A stretch of DNA of 64,000 nt from Alphaproteobacteria bacterium (GTDB lineage Bacteria > Pseudomonadota > Alphaproteobacteria > CADEGL01): contig JAPLOM010000035.1 of the NCBI GenBank assembly GCA_026400755.1, positions 35,431 to 99,430 on the forward strand, written 5' to 3'. Both the position numbers and the translations under genes were made by a program. How positions within the stretch are numbered: position 1 is the stretch's first letter; each line of letters starts with the position of its first letter. The notes under the pieces are model-generated. The model saw only the letters and a list, made by a program, of their open reading frames with translations. It was not told the origin of the DNA and searched no databases. Shown one piece after another: positions 24,231-34,872 of the stretch.

Positions 24231-25241
24231 ATGCCGACGTTCCGCATGGCCCTGGCCGCCTTCGCTCTGGTTCTGTCCGGCTTATTTCCGGCCGCTCACG
24301 CAGCAGAGGGCACGATCCTGAACGTCTCCTACGATCCAACGCGCAAGCTGTATCAGGATTTCAACAAGGCCTTCGTCGCGCACTGGAAGAAGACGTCCGG
24401 CGAGGACCTCACCGTCAAGCAATCCCACGGCGGCTCAGGCAAGCAGGCCCGCTCCGTCGTCGATGGGCTGCAGGCCGACGTGGTCACCCTGGCCCTCTCC
24501 TACGACATCGACGCCATCGCGGAGGAGAGCAAGCTCATCCCCGCCGACTGGCAGAAGCGCCTGCCCAACAACAGCGCGCCTTATACCTCGACCATCGTGT
24601 TCCTGGTCCGCAAGGGCAACCCCAAGGGCATCAAGGATTGGGACGACCTGGCCAAACCCGGCATCCAGGTGATTACACCCAACCCCAAGACCTCGGGCGG
24701 CGCGCGTTGGAACTATCTCGCGGCGTGGGGCTATGCCCTAAGGAAGAATGGCAACGACGAGAAGAAAGCGCGCGAGTTCGTCGAGGCCATCTACAAGAAC
24801 GTGCCCGTGCTGGATTCGGGCGCGCGCGGCTCGACCACCACCTTCGCCCAGCGCGGCATCGGCGACGTTTTCATCTCATGGGAAAACGAAGCCTTCCTGG
24901 CCGTTGCCGAAATCGGCAAGGACAAGGTTGAGATCGTCGTACCCTCAATCAGCATCCTGGCGGAGCCGCCCGTCACAGTCGTCGACGGAGTTGCGGACAA
25001 GCGCGGCACCCGCAAGGTGGCCGAGGAGTACCTAAAGTTCTGGTACACCCCCGAGGGCCAAGACATCGCCGGGCGCAACTACTATCGCCCGCGGTCGGCC
25101 GAGGCGCTGGCGAAATACAAGGACCACTTCGCAAACGTGGCCCTGTTCACCATCGACGAACAGTTCGGCGGCTGGCAGAAAGCCCAGAAGACACATTTCG
25201 CGGATGGCGGTATCTTCGACCAGCTTTACAAGCCTAAGTGA
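24231..25241 (+). CDS. sbp: Sulfate/thiosulfate ABC transporter substrate-binding protein
   Basis: 336 residues with a signal peptide ([15 protein letters not shown]..., cleaved after AHAAE) and Sbp/CysP core motifs: [49 protein letters not shown] (19 residues), and LDSGARGST. The ATG at 24231 has GGGAG eight bases upstream; ATG 24216 is the alternative. First gene of a four-gene importer operon. Whether sulfate or thiosulfate is preferred is not visible. Confidence 0.92.
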   Translation: MPTFRMALAAFALVLSGLFPAAHAAEGTILNVSYDPTRKLYQDFNKAFVAHWKKTSGEDLTVKQSHGGSGKQARSVVDGLQADVVTLALSYDIDAIAEESKLIPADWQKRLPNNSAPYTSTIVFLVRKGNPKGIKDWDDLAKPGIQVITPNPKTSGGARWNYLAAWGYALRKNGNDEKKAREFVEAIYKNVPVLDSGARGSTTTFAQRGIGDVFISWENEAFLAVAEIGKDKVEIVVPSISILAEPPVTVVDGVADKRGTRKVAEEYLKFWYTPEGQDIAGRNYYRPRSAEALAKYKDHFANVALFTIDEQFGGWQKAQKTHFADGGIFDQLYKPK

Positions 25242-25248
25242 GGACTTC

Positions 25249-26100
25249 TTGACGGTCGGTCGGGGAACCATCTCCCCGGTGCGGTCCAGCGTGATCCCGG
25301 GCTTCGGGCCCACGCTGGGCTTCACCATGTTCTACCTGTCGCTTCTGGTCCTGCTTCCCCTGATCGCGCTTTTCTTGCGTCCGATCGGGATGGGCGGGGA
25401 GAAGTTCGTCGCGATTCTTTTCGATAGCCGGGTGTTGGCGGCGCTGCGCTTGAGCTTCGGCGGCGCTCTGGTGGCTGCCGGCGTCAACGCGTTCGCCGGG
25501 CTCCTTTTGGCTTGGGTTCTCGTGCGCTACGAGTTTCCCGGCCGGCGGGTGGTGGACGCCATCGTCGATCTGCCCTTCGCGCTGCCGACCGCCGTCGCCG
25601 GCATCGCACTCACCGCCTTGTACGCGCCCAACGGCTGGATCGGCGAACTTCTCGCGCCCTTGGACATCAAGGTGGCGTTCACGCCGCTGGGCGTGATGGT
25701 GGCCATGGTTTTCATCGGCGTGCCCTTCGTCGTGCGGACCGTGCAACCGGTCTTGCAGGAAGCCGACCAGGAGGTCGACGATGCAGCCTCATCACTGGGC
25801 GCGTCCCGCTGGCTGATCTTCCGCCGCATTATCCTGCCCACCATCCTGCCTTCGCTGACCACCGGTTTCGCGCTGGCCTTCGCGCGCGCGGTCGGTGAAT
25901 ACGGCTCGATCATCTTCATCGCAGGCAACATTCCGGGCGTGTCCGAGATCGCGCCGCTCCTGATCGTCACCAAGCTCGAGCAATACGATTACCAGGGCGC
26001 CACCGCCATCGCAGCCGTCATGCTTGTGGCATCGTTCGTCATCCTCTTCGTCATCAACGGGCTTCAGAAATGGCAGCAGTCGCGCATCGGCCGCGCGTGA
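25249..26100 (+). CDS. cysT: Sulfate ABC transporter permease CysT
   Basis: 283 residues, six predicted helices, with the ABC-permease EAA loop near [17 protein letters not shown] (residues 190-206). TTG at 25249 is favoured: it lies 7 bp after the sbp stop and has GAGGA upstream; the ATG at 25204 would overlap sbp by 38 nt. Pairs with CysW to form the membrane channel. Its C-terminus overlaps cysW. Confidence 0.9.
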   Translation: MTVGRGTISPVRSSVIPGFGPTLGFTMFYLSLLVLLPLIALFLRPIGMGGEKFVAILFDSRVLAALRLSFGGALVAAGVNAFAGLLLAWVLVRYEFPGRRVVDAIVDLPFALPTAVAGIALTALYAPNGWIGELLAPLDIKVAFTPLGVMVAMVFIGVPFVVRTVQPVLQEADQEVDDAASSLGASRWLIFRRIILPTILPSLTTGFALAFARAVGEYGSIIFIAGNIPGVSEIAPLLIVTKLEQYDYQGATAIAAVMLVASFVILFVINGLQKWQQSRIGRA

Positions 26101-26957
26101 AGGCGGCGGGCCATTTTAGGCACCGCCAGGAATCCGCGTTCGCGCGCTGGCTCCTGACCGGTGTGGCCCTGGCGTTCGTGGCAGCCTTCCTACTGCTGCC
26201 GTTAGTCATTGTCTTCGTGCAGGCGCTGGAGAAAGGCGTCGCCTTCTACTTCCAGGCCATCCTGGAGCCCGACGCACTGGCCGCGGTCCGGCTCACCCTA
26301 CTGGTCGCCGTGATCTCGGTGCCGCTCAATACCCTGTTCGGCCTGGCGGCCGCCTGGTGCATCGCCAAGTTCGAGTTTCGGGGCAAAAGCCTCCTGATTG
26401 CGCTGATAGATCTGCCGTTCTCGGTTTCGCCTGTGATCTCGGGCCTGGTCTTCATCCTTCTGTTCGGTCTGCAGGGATGGTTCGGCGCATGGCTCAAAGC
26501 CCATGATGTCGAGATCATCTTCGCCGTGCCCGGCATCGTGCTCGCCACCATGTTCGTCACCTTCCCCTTCGTCGCACGCGAACTGATCCCCCTCATGGAA
26601 GAACAGGGCAAGGAAGAAGAGGAAGTGGCCCATTCGCTCGGCGCCAACGGCTGGCAGATTTTCCGGCGCGTGACCCTGCCTAACGTCAAATGGGGGCTTC
26701 TGTATGGCGTGCTGCTCTGCAACGCACGCGCGATGGGCGAGTTCGGCGCCGTCTCGGTCGTCTCGGGGCATATCCGGGGCGAGACCAATACGATGCCGCT
26801 GCATGTCGAGATTTTGTACAACGAATATAATTTCGCGGGTGCCTTCGCGGTGGCCTCGCTTCTCGCGCTGCTGGCGGTCGTCACGCTGATCGCGAAAAGC
26901 GCGCTGGAGTGGCGTGATGAACGCGCTGCGGCCGCGCGGTTGAAGGCGCCAGTATGA
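26070..26957 (+). CDS. cysW: Sulfate ABC transporter permease CysW
   Basis: 295 residues, six predicted helices, EAA loop [18 protein letters not shown] (18 residues) and [17 protein letters not shown] typical of CysW. Start choice is uncertain: ATG 26070 overlaps cysT by 31 nt, while GTG 26097 would give the tight GTGA overlap. Overlaps cysA by 4 nt. Part of the sulfate/thiosulfate importer. Confidence 0.92.
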   Translation: MAAVAHRPRVKAAGHFRHRQESAFARWLLTGVALAFVAAFLLLPLVIVFVQALEKGVAFYFQAILEPDALAAVRLTLLVAVISVPLNTLFGLAAAWCIAKFEFRGKSLLIALIDLPFSVSPVISGLVFILLFGLQGWFGAWLKAHDVEIIFAVPGIVLATMFVTFPFVARELIPLMEEQGKEEEEVAHSLGANGWQIFRRVTLPNVKWGLLYGVLLCNARAMGEFGAVSVVSGHIRGETNTMPLHVEILYNEYNFAGAFAVASLLALLAVVTLIAKSALEWRDERAAAARLKAPV

Positions 26958-28024
26958 AGATCGAGATCAAGAGCCTATCGAAGTCGTTTGGCGACTTTCG
27001 CGCGCTGCACGACATCGACCTGACGATCGAAAGCGGTGAACTGGTCACGCTTCTCGGACCCTCGGGCTCGGGCAAGACCACGCTGTTGCGCATCATCGGC
27101 GGATTGGAAAGTCCGGACAGCGGCTCCGTCTGGTTCGACGGACACGACGCGACCGAGCGCAGCGCCCGCGACCGACGAGTGGGTTTCGTGTTCCAGCACT
27201 ATGCCCTGTTCCGCAACATGTCGGTCTTCGACAACGTGGCCTTCGGTCTGCACGTCCGGCCAAACCGCCCGTCAAAGAAGGAGATCGCCGAGCGCGTCGA
27301 TCACCTTTTGGCGCTGGTCCAGATGCGCGGCTTCGAGCGGCGGCGGCCATCGCAGCTTTCCGGCGGCCAGCGGCAGCGTGTGGCCCTGGCCCGCGCGCTC
27401 GCGGTGGAGCCCAAGGTGCTTCTGCTTGACGAACCGTTCGGCGCCCTGGACGCCCAGGTCCGGCGTGAGTTGCGCCGCTGGCTCCGCCATCTGCACGACG
27501 AGATGAACGTAACAGGCGTCTTCGTCACCCACGACCAGGACGAGGCGCTGGAGGTGGCCGACCGAGTCGTGGTGATGAACAAGGGCGCCATCGAGCAGGT
27601 CGGCGTGCCGATGGAGATCTACGACAAGCCCGCCACGCCCTTCGTCTACCAGTTTATCGGTAACGTGAACCGGGTGCCGTGCGTGATCGCGGGCGGCGAG
27701 GCTCGCCTGGGCACTCTGGCGCTTCCGCTGAATGGCGTGGACGCACCGGACGGCACACACGCCACGGTTTTCTTCCGACCACACGACTTGAAGCTGGCGC
27801 CCGCGGGCGGCGCGAACGGGATTGCCGCCACCGTCCGCCATATCTCCGTGCTGGGCGCCAATGTCCGGATCGACCTGGCGGCTGACAACGACTTGCCGCT
27901 CGAAGCCGAACTTCCACGCGTTCAATTCGACGAATTGACGCTCAAGCAGGGCGACAAGGTCGTGGTGATCCCGAACGACCCGAAGATCTTTCCCGGCGCG
28001 GCGCCCGCGACATCGACGCCCTAG
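26954..28024 (+). CDS. cysA: Sulfate/thiosulfate ABC transporter ATPase CysA
   Basis: A 356-residue ATPase with Walker [11 protein letters not shown]-loop FVFQHYALF, signature [15 protein letters not shown], Walker [12 protein letters not shown], switch His in FVTHDQDEA, plus a C-terminal TOBE-type regulatory domain (about 240-350). ATGA overlap with cysW. The 3' end overlaps the convergent antiporter gene by 4 bp. Confidence 0.93.
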   Translation: MKIEIKSLSKSFGDFRALHDIDLTIESGELVTLLGPSGSGKTTLLRIIGGLESPDSGSVWFDGHDATERSARDRRVGFVFQHYALFRNMSVFDNVAFGLHVRPNRPSKKEIAERVDHLLALVQMRGFERRRPSQLSGGQRQRVALARALAVEPKVLLLDEPFGALDAQVRRELRRWLRHLHDEMNVTGVFVTHDQDEALEVADRVVVMNKGAIEQVGVPMEIYDKPATPFVYQFIGNVNRVPCVIAGGEARLGTLALPLNGVDAPDGTHATVFFRPHDLKLAPAGGANGIAATVRHISVLGANVRIDLAADNDLPLEAELPRVQFDELTLKQGDKVVVIPNDPKIFPGAAPATSTP

Positions 28025-29715
28025 GCCAGCGCGGCGGGCACGTCGCCGAAGGCGTAATCCACCATGCCGCGCGCGATCTCGCGCTCGCCCATGATGACGC
28101 GCTGGGCGCCGAGCTTGGACAAATGCTCAACCTCGGCGTCTGAATGGGCGCGCGCCACGATCTCGAGCGCGGGGTTGGCCTGGCGCGCCTCGGCCACGAT
28201 CTGGCCGGCCTCGAAGCCGTTGGGCACGGCCACGAACATCCAGCGCGCCTGGGCCACATTCGCGGCCTCCACCAATGCGGCCGGTGGCAGCGGCCCCAGG
28301 ATGGTTTCAGTGCCACGGGCGCGCAGGGCATCGACGATCTCCTTGCGCTCCTCGACCACCAGATAAGGCTGGCCGCGCTCGGTCAGCGCCTCGCCCACCG
28401 CGCTGCCCACGCGGCCATAGCCGACGATGACAGCGTGGTTCGCGAGGATGGAGCGCGGCAACACGGCGGCCTCAGGCATGGCCGCCGCGGCCATTCCGTC
28501 CGTGCCGTCGCGGCGTTCGATCCAGGGCTTCAGCCGGTCCAGCACGGTGAAGGCGAAGGGATTGAGGAAGATCGACAGGATCGCGCCGGCCAGGATCAGG
28601 TCGCGCGCGGCATCCGGGATGATCCCGAGCGCCACGCCCAGCCCCGCCAAGATGAACGAGAACTCGCCGATCTGCGCCAGGCTGGCCGAAATGGTCAGCG
28701 CGGTGCCCGTGCCGTGGCCGAACGCGCGCACGATCAGGAAAGCCGCGATCGATTTACCGAGAACGATGATGAGCACGGTGGCCAACACCGGCCACCATTC
28801 GCGCACCACGATCATGGGATCGACCAGCATTCCGACCGAAACAAAGAACAGCACCGCGAACGCATCGCGCAGCGGCAGCGTTTCCGACGCGGCCTGCGAG
28901 CTCAACTCCGATTCGGCCAGCATCATGCCGGCGAAAAACGCGCCGAGCGCAAAGGAGACGTCGAACAGCAACGCCGCGCCGTAGGCCACGCCCAAGGCGA
29001 TCGCCAGCACCGCCAAGCGGAACAGTTCGCGCGAGCCCGTGTGAGCGATGTAATGCAACAGCCAGGGGATGACGCGGCGACCCACGATCAGCATGAAGGC
29101 CACGAAAGCCGCGACCTTGCCGATGGTGATGGCCAGCACGATCGCCAGTTCCTTCGTGCTGGGATCGGCCGCCCCGCCTTCGCCCGGCACCAGAAAGCCC
29201 GCCATGGCGGGCAGCATCACCAGCGCCAGCACCATGGCCAGGTCCTCGACGATCAGCCAACCGACGGCGATGCGCCCGCGCTCGGTTTCGACTAGGCGGC
29301 GTTCCTGCAGTGCGCGCAAAAGAACGACGGTGGAGGCAACCGAAAGCGCCAGGCCGAAGACAAGGCCCGCGCCAAGCGACCAGCCCAGCGCGTAGGAGAG
29401 GCCGACACCGAGCAAAGTCGCGATAGCGATCTGGGCCACCGCCCCGGGAATGGCGATGGCCTTCACCGAGAGAAGGTCCTTCAGCGAGAAATGCAGTCCG
29501 ACGCCGAACATCAGCAGGATGACGCCGATCTCGGCCAACTGGTTGGTCAACCCCTGGTCGATGACCAGGCCGGGCGTGCCCGGCCCCACCATTACGCCGG
29601 CCAGGAGGTACCCGACCAAAGGCGAGATACGGAATCGGTTGGCGATGGCGCCCAGAATGAAGGCCAGGACCAGGCCGATGACGATGGCGGCGATGAGGGG
29701 CGCGTGGTGGGGCAT
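28021..29715 (-). CDS. CPA2 cation:proton antiporter with TrkA-N domain (YbaL/KefB-like)
   Basis: A 564-residue protein with twelve or so N-terminal helices of the Na+/H+ exchanger fold (about 1-390) and a cytoplasmic Rossmann domain (from about 420; [15 protein letters not shown]). The VSVGMLVDP and [13 protein letters not shown] blocks match the YbaL/KefB group, K+ efflux or proton antiport regulated by NAD(H). It is a stand-alone minus-strand gene. Ion specificity is not certain. Confidence 0.9.
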   Translation of the reverse strand: MPHHAPLIAAIVIGLVLAFILGAIANRFRISPLVGYLLAGVMVGPGTPGLVIDQGLTNQLAEIGVILLMFGVGLHFSLKDLLSVKAIAIPGAVAQIAIATLLGVGLSYALGWSLGAGLVFGLALSVASTVVLLRALQERRLVETERGRIAVGWLIVEDLAMVLALVMLPAMAGFLVPGEGGAADPSTKELAIVLAITIGKVAAFVAFMLIVGRRVIPWLLHYIAHTGSRELFRLAVLAIALGVAYGAALLFDVSFALGAFFAGMMLAESELSSQAASETLPLRDAFAVLFFVSVGMLVDPMIVVREWWPVLATVLIIVLGKSIAAFLIVRAFGHGTGTALTISASLAQIGEFSFILAGLGVALGIIPDAARDLILAGAILSIFLNPFAFTVLDRLKPWIERRDGTDGMAAAAMPEAAVLPRSILANHAVIVGYGRVGSAVGEALTERGQPYLVVEERKEIVDALRARGTETILGPLPPAALVEAANVAQARWMFVAVPNGFEAGQIVAEARQANPALEIVARAHSDAEVEHLSKLGAQRVIMGEREIARGMVDYAFGDVPAALA

Positions 29716-29802
29716 GGCGAGTGTGCCCCTCCCAAGGCACCGTTTATGAAGATGCTATGCGCCTAATGTAAAAGCCATGCGTCCAGCCGCATAGAAATTT
29801 CC

Positions 29803-31041
29803 TCAATACCGCCGGTCGATGCGGTACGGGTTCATGTCGATGGGCATCTGTTGGTCACTCATCAGTTGCGCCATCAGGCGGCCGGTGATGCCACCGGTGG
29901 TCAGGCCCATGTGGCTGTGGCCGAAGGCGTAGAAGACGTTCTTGTGGTGGGGCGAGCGCCCCATGACCGGAATCGAATCGGGCGTCAGCGGCCGTTCGCC
30001 GAACCATTCGGTCATGCCCTCGGTGTTGAGGTCGGGAAGCACGCGCTTGCCCCACGCCAGCACCATTTTGGCCTGGCTCCAGTCGGCCGGCGCGTCCACG
30101 CCGGGGAAAGCCGAGGCACCCACGATGCGCACGCCGATGTTGAGCGTCGAGATCGCGACCTTGGCCGAGCCCACGACCACCAGATGCCGCGTCTCGAGCC
30201 CCGCGTTCGGCAGAGTGACGTGATAGCCGCGCTGGCTTTCCAGCGGCACCTTGCTGCCGAGCTGGGCGGCCATCCTCTTCGACCAGACGCCCGCAGCGAT
30301 CAGGATCTTGTCGCCCGAGTAATTCCCCTTATCCGTGACGACGGCACTGACACCGTCCGCGCCTTTCTCGAAGCCGCGCACCTCGGCCTGCACGAAATTG
30401 GCGCCCCGTTCGCGTAGATGCTTCGCGAGGCCCGCGGAGATGTCGAAGGGGTTGGCGACGGAATGCCAGTCTGGTTCCAGCACGGCCGCCTTCCAGTCGC
30501 GCGAGACCGCGGGCTCCGACTGGCGCAGCTCGTCGTCGTTGAGCCGGTGGAACTCCAGACCCGCGTTGCGGCGGCTGTTCCAGAACGGCATGTCCTTATC
30601 GAGCGTCGCGTCGTCCTTGTAGACCCAGAGCCCGCCATTGTGCCGGACCAGCGGCATCAGACCGGCGTCCTTGAACAACGGCTCCCACGCCTCGTAGGCG
30701 GGCGGCATGAAGGCGGCCAGCGCCTCGCTGCATTCCTTCACCCGCTCGGGCCGGCAGTTGCGGAAGAACTGGTACATGAACGGCAACAGTGCCGGCATAT
30801 GCGACCAACGGAATGAGACCGGCCCTTCAGGGTCCAAGTAGTATTTAATGTATTTCTTCATCAGGCCGGGCATGGCCAGCGGCGCCACGAACGTGTTCGC
30901 GATACCGCCCGCGTTGCCGTAGGAGGTGGCGCGGCCTGGCTCGACCCGATCGATTAACGTCACCTCGTGGCCGAAACGCGTCAGATAGCTGGCGCAGCCG
31001 AGCCCGATGACACCCGAACCGATCACGATGATTTTCGACAT
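29803..31041 (-). CDS. FAD-dependent D-amino-acid dehydrogenase-like protein (DadA family)
   Basis: A 412-residue DAO-family flavoprotein: IIVIGSGVIGLGCASYL (FAD-binding GxGxxG), ATSYGNAGG, and C-terminal HSHMGLTTGGITGRLMAQL. These enzymes oxidise D-amino acids or related imines, feeding electrons to the respiratory chain. Neighbours (a ProC-like reductase, an aminotransferase and two N-methyl-amine-type dehydrogenases on the same strand) suggest a role in breakdown of proline-like or N-methylated amino acids. Confidence 0.88.
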   Translation of the reverse strand: MSKIIVIGSGVIGLGCASYLTRFGHEVTLIDRVEPGRATSYGNAGGIANTFVAPLAMPGLMKKYIKYYLDPEGPVSFRWSHMPALLPFMYQFFRNCRPERVKECSEALAAFMPPAYEAWEPLFKDAGLMPLVRHNGGLWVYKDDATLDKDMPFWNSRRNAGLEFHRLNDDELRQSEPAVSRDWKAAVLEPDWHSVANPFDISAGLAKHLRERGANFVQAEVRGFEKGADGVSAVVTDKGNYSGDKILIAAGVWSKRMAAQLGSKVPLESQRGYHVTLPNAGLETRHLVVVGSAKVAISTLNIGVRIVGASAFPGVDAPADWSQAKMVLAWGKRVLPDLNTEGMTEWFGERPLTPDSIPVMGRSPHHKNVFYAFGHSHMGLTTGGITGRLMAQLMSDQQMPIDMNPYRIDRRY

Positions 31042-31120
31042 GGCGGCCTCTTCGTCGTGGATCGCACGATTATGCGATCCGAACCGCCGAGCCGGTCAAC
31101 CCATCCCTATTGGAATGGGA

Positions 31121-31891
31121 TCACCGCGGCTTGGGCGTGTTCATGCGCGCAAAGACGCTGTCGAGGGCCTGACGGAACGGCGCGAGCCCGCCCGCCTCGC
31201 GCAAGATGCGCAGCGCCTGCTCATTGATGCCGCCAGGCGTAGCCGCGCGCCGGGCCAGTTCGGCAGGCGGGAGGTTTTGAGCCATGACAGCCAAGCAATG
31301 GATGAAGGCGCGCACATATTGTTCGGCGGCCTCATGCCCCACCCCGCCCGCCTCGGCCCAGCCCTGCCATTCCTCGATCAGGGCGGCGAAAGGCGAGATC
31401 AAGCCGGTCAGCGACCAAAGCCGGTGGAACGCGGCTTCGTCCGGCGCCGCCACGGGCGTGCCGATGCGCGCCAGAAGCGCCTCGACGTCGTCGTTGCGCG
31501 GGAAATAGGCGATGGGACCAAGCCGCCGCGCGGCCGAGGGCAACGGCACGGCGCGCACCAGCACCGCCGCCGGCTGGGTCAGCGCACGCATCTCCTCACG
31601 CGGATGCAGCGCCACCAGCGAGATCACCGTCTGCTCGGGGCGAAAGCGCAAGCCGCCCACGATTTTGGACGCCACCGGCGGGCGCACGGCCAGAAAGACG
31701 ATGTCGCTGGCATCCACCACGCTCTGGTTATCGGCCGCGACTGCCACGTTGGCGAAACGCTTGGCCAGCATCGCCGCGTTCGTGGCGTTGCGCGGGGAGA
31801 CCACGATGCGCTCGTCCAGCAAAGGCGCCGAGCACAGGCCTTCCACCATGGCCACCGTGATGTGGCCGGTGCCGACGAAGCCGAGGGTCAT
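31121..31891 (-). CDS. Pyrroline-5-carboxylate reductase-like protein (ProC family)
   Basis: 256 residues. Rossmann start GFVGTGHITVAMVEGL and VFLAVRPPVASKI match ProC; the C-terminal half contains the family's TPGGINEQAL block. It is shorter in the linker than housekeeping ProC and sits between a DadA-like gene and an aminotransferase, so it may reduce a cyclic imine in a catabolic pathway rather than make proline. Spaced 8 bp from the aminotransferase gene upstream. Confidence 0.82.
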   Translation of the reverse strand: MTLGFVGTGHITVAMVEGLCSAPLLDERIVVSPRNATNAAMLAKRFANVAVAADNQSVVDASDIVFLAVRPPVASKIVGGLRFRPEQTVISLVALHPREEMRALTQPAAVLVRAVPLPSAARRLGPIAYFPRNDDVEALLARIGTPVAAPDEAAFHRLWSLTGLISPFAALIEEWQGWAEAGGVGHEAAEQYVRAFIHCLAVMAQNLPPAELARRAATPGGINEQALRILREAGGLAPFRQALDSVFARMNTPKPR

Positions 31892-31899
31892 GCCTGTTC

Positions 31900-32829
31900 C
31901 TATGCCTTACGGCCGCCGAAGACGGGCACGCGCCATTCCGGATGGCTGTTGTCGCGGCCGCGCACGACATCCTCGAAGACCTTCCACAGGGATTTCGTGA
32001 CGGGCCCGATCTCGCCCGTGCCGACAGGCAGCCGATCCACGCCCGTGACGGGCGTGATCTCGTAAGCCGAGCCGCAAAAGAACAGCTCGTCCGCGGCGTA
32101 GAGCTCCGTGCGGTCGATATCGCGCTCGACCACCTTGGTCCCCAGCTTGGATTGGAACAGCGAGAGCAGGCTGGCGCGCGTGACGCTTTCCAGGATGCCG
32201 CCCGTGACCGTCGGCGTCATGGGCACGCCATCGCGCACCATGATCAGGCATGCGCCGCCGCCCTCGGCCACCTTGCCGGCCTGAGTCAGGAAGATGGCCT
32301 CGTTATAGCCGTCGGCTCGCGCCTGCAGCAGGCCAAGCCGGGCGTTGGAATAGTTGGCACCCGTCTTCACGCGCGGCGGCATGGACGAATCGTCGATGCG
32401 CCGCCACGTGGCCACCTGGGCCGTCACCGCCTTCTGCTCCAGCGACTTGGCCGGCCGCTCCTCGGCCGAAGCCACGAAGACCACGGGCTCGACCGCGTCC
32501 ATGAAACCCTCACCCGTGACGAAGGCCGTGAAACGCAGGTGGCAGTCCGTGCGGTGGTCGTTACCCCGGATCATGTCGAGCAGCCAGGTTTCCCACTGTT
32601 CGACGGAGCTCTGCGTCTTGTAGCGCATGATCTTCATGCCCTGCTCCAGGCGGACCATGTGCTCGCGCATGCGGAAGACATAAAGCTCGCCTTGATCCGC
32701 GTTCCAGTAAGCGCGCAGCCCCTCGAAGACGTTGGCGCCGTACTTGAGCGCGGGCGACAGGACGTGGATGCGCGCGTCCTCGTAAGGCACGAGCTTGCCG
32801 TCCATGGAGATGTATTTCGATCGGGCCAT
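31900..32829 (-). CDS. ilvE: Branched-chain amino-acid aminotransferase
   Basis: A 309-residue fold-type IV PLP enzyme: SPALKYGANVFEGLRAYW, the PLP-binding Lys in RVKTGANYSNARL, EAIFLTQAGKVAEGGGACL, and TVTGGILESVTRASLL. Length and motifs match IlvE group I. It starts one base after the stop of the flavin oxidoreductase gene upstream, so is co-transcribed with it. In this context it may deaminate catabolic intermediates. Confidence 0.92.
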   Translation of the reverse strand: MARSKYISMDGKLVPYEDARIHVLSPALKYGANVFEGLRAYWNADQGELYVFRMREHMVRLEQGMKIMRYKTQSSVEQWETWLLDMIRGNDHRTDCHLRFTAFVTGEGFMDAVEPVVFVASAEERPAKSLEQKAVTAQVATWRRIDDSSMPPRVKTGANYSNARLGLLQARADGYNEAIFLTQAGKVAEGGGACLIMVRDGVPMTPTVTGGILESVTRASLLSLFQSKLGTKVVERDIDRTELYAADELFFCGSAYEITPVTGVDRLPVGTGEIGPVTKSLWKVFEDVVRGRDNSHPEWRVPVFGGRKA

Positions 32830-32830
32830 G

Positions 32831-34870
32831 TCAGAAATCCTTGCAGAGTCTTAGGGAATCATAGATCGCGGCGTGGATGTTGCGCGACGCCACGGCATCG
32901 CCCGCGCGGAACAGGCGGAACGTACCGGATGGATTGTTCACTGGCGTCTCGGCGCGGCCTTGCGCCAACACACGCAAATCCAATTCACCCTGATTCGAGG
33001 ATAGCGGTTTGAGCGCATAGTAAAGGTCATCATTGGGCAGTGTGCCGTGCTCGGCCACCACCTGGTCGATGACGCGCTCTTCCTCCTGATGCGTGTATTC
33101 ATTGCGCAGGACGGCCACCAGCCGGTTGCCCTCGCGATAGACCTTCATTAGGCGGATATCGGGCGTGATGACCACGCCCTTGCCGTACAGCTCGCGCAGA
33201 TGGATCGGGTGGTTGGTCGCGCCGAACTCGACGCCGACATAGCGCTCGGGCGTGGCCAGCTCGACCTGCGCGCCGCGCGCCGCCATGAACTCCGCCGTCG
33301 ATGGTCCGGCATGGCCGGCCTGGTCGTCGAACATCAGCACGTTTTCGCCCGGCGCCACGCGCCCCTCCAGGATGTCCCAGGTCGAGACAGCCAATTCGGA
33401 GCCTTCGAACGCGCCCTTGTTGGCATGCCCGCCCGTGGCCACCACCACTTCGTCGGGCTTTTCCGCCAGCACCGCGTCGGCCGTGGCCTTGGTGTTGAGG
33501 CGGATGTCCACGCCATGCTTGCGCACCTGGCCGTCGAGCCAACGGGTGATACCGGACAAAGGCTCGCGCCACGTCGCCTTGGCCGCCACGTTCACCTGGC
33601 CGCCCGTGCGATCCGACGCCTCGAACAGCACGACGCGATGGCCGCGCTCGGCCGCAACGCGCGCGGCCTCCATGCCGGCCACGCCCGCGCCCGCGACCAC
33701 GACACTTTTCCGCCGTTCCGCCTTGGCGATGACGTGGGGCATCGTGGCTTCGCGTCCCGTCGCGGGATTCTGGATGCACAACGCCTCGCCACCGACATAG
33801 ATGCGGTCGATGCAGTAATTGGCGCCGACGCATTGGCGCACGTCGTCCACGCGCCCCTCGACCAGCTTGCGCATCATGTGCGGGTCGGTCAGGTGCGACC
33901 GCGTCATGGCGACCATATCGACATGACCTTCCTCCACCGCGCGCGCGGCGGTGGCCAGGTCGGAGATACGCCCGGCGTGGAAGATCGGAATATCCACCTC
34001 AGCCTTCAGCGCGCTGGCCAGATACAGGAACGGCGCGACCGGAAAAGCCATGTTGGCCATCAGAACGGCCAGCGCGCGATAGTCCTTGGCCGCCGAGTGC
34101 ATGACGTTCATGAAATCGACCATGCCCGACTTGGCGATCGTCTTGGCGATTTCCATACACTCGGATTGATCGAGCCCATCCTTAATGAGTTCGTCCATGA
34201 CGATGCGCACGCCGACGATGAAGTCCGGGCCGACCTGACGGCGCACCTCCTCCAGCACCTGCATGCTGAAGCGCATGCGGTTCTCCAGGCTGCCGCCGTA
34301 CTCGTCGGTACGCTTGTTGCTGTAGGGTGACCAGAACTGGACCATCAGGTGCGACGAGGAATAGGACAACTCGATCCCGTCCAGCCCGCCTTCCTTGCAG
34401 CGCCGCGCAGCCTGGCCGAAGTCGCGGATGATGCGCTTGAGGTCCCAATCTTCCATCGCCTTCGGAAACGACCGGTGCTCGGGCTCGCGCATGTGGCTGG
34501 GCGCCACCGGCGCCAGCCAGTCGCCCGAATCCCAGCGCGTGCGGCGGCCCATGTGGGTCAGCTGGCACATCAGCGCCGCGCCGTGCTTGTGCACGCGCTC
34601 CGAGAACGACTGGAAATGCGGAATGATCGCATCGTCGGTCACGGCCAACTGGCCGAAGGTCGCCGGACAGTCGGGCGACACCGTGGACGAGCCGCCGAAC
34701 ATGGTCAGGCCGATGCCGCCCTTGGCCTTTTCCTCGTGATAGAGCTGGTAACGTTCCTGCGGCATCGCGTCCTTGGCATAGGCCGGCGCGTGCGAGGTGC
34801 TCATCACCCGGTTGCGGATGGTCAGGTGCTTGATCTTCAGCGGCTTCAGCAGCGCATCGTACTGGGCCAT
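32831..34870 (-). CDS. FMN/FAD/Fe-S oxidoreductase, copy 1 (N-methylproline or trimethylamine dehydrogenase type)
   Basis: 679 residues: N-terminal old-yellow-enzyme barrel with FMN (about 1-340), iron-sulfur segment (CVGANYCID ... ALCIQNP), then FAD/NAD-binding Rossmann domains (from about 385, VVVAGAGVAGMEAAR). The family includes dimethylamine/trimethylamine dehydrogenase and N-methylproline demethylase, which share this length. The Fe-S motif keeps three Cys; the second position of the canonical CxxCxxxC is Ala. ATG 34870 is 2 bp after its paralogue's stop. Confidence 0.87.
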   Translation of the reverse strand: MAQYDALLKPLKIKHLTIRNRVMSTSHAPAYAKDAMPQERYQLYHEEKAKGGIGLTMFGGSSTVSPDCPATFGQLAVTDDAIIPHFQSFSERVHKHGAALMCQLTHMGRRTRWDSGDWLAPVAPSHMREPEHRSFPKAMEDWDLKRIIRDFGQAARRCKEGGLDGIELSYSSSHLMVQFWSPYSNKRTDEYGGSLENRMRFSMQVLEEVRRQVGPDFIVGVRIVMDELIKDGLDQSECMEIAKTIAKSGMVDFMNVMHSAAKDYRALAVLMANMAFPVAPFLYLASALKAEVDIPIFHAGRISDLATAARAVEEGHVDMVAMTRSHLTDPHMMRKLVEGRVDDVRQCVGANYCIDRIYVGGEALCIQNPATGREATMPHVIAKAERRKSVVVAGAGVAGMEAARVAAERGHRVVLFEASDRTGGQVNVAAKATWREPLSGITRWLDGQVRKHGVDIRLNTKATADAVLAEKPDEVVVATGGHANKGAFEGSELAVSTWDILEGRVAPGENVLMFDDQAGHAGPSTAEFMAARGAQVELATPERYVGVEFGATNHPIHLRELYGKGVVITPDIRLMKVYREGNRLVAVLRNEYTHQEEERVIDQVVAEHGTLPNDDLYYALKPLSSNQGELDLRVLAQGRAETPVNNPSGTFRLFRAGDAVASRNIHAAIYDSLRLCKDF

Positions 34871-34872
34871 GC

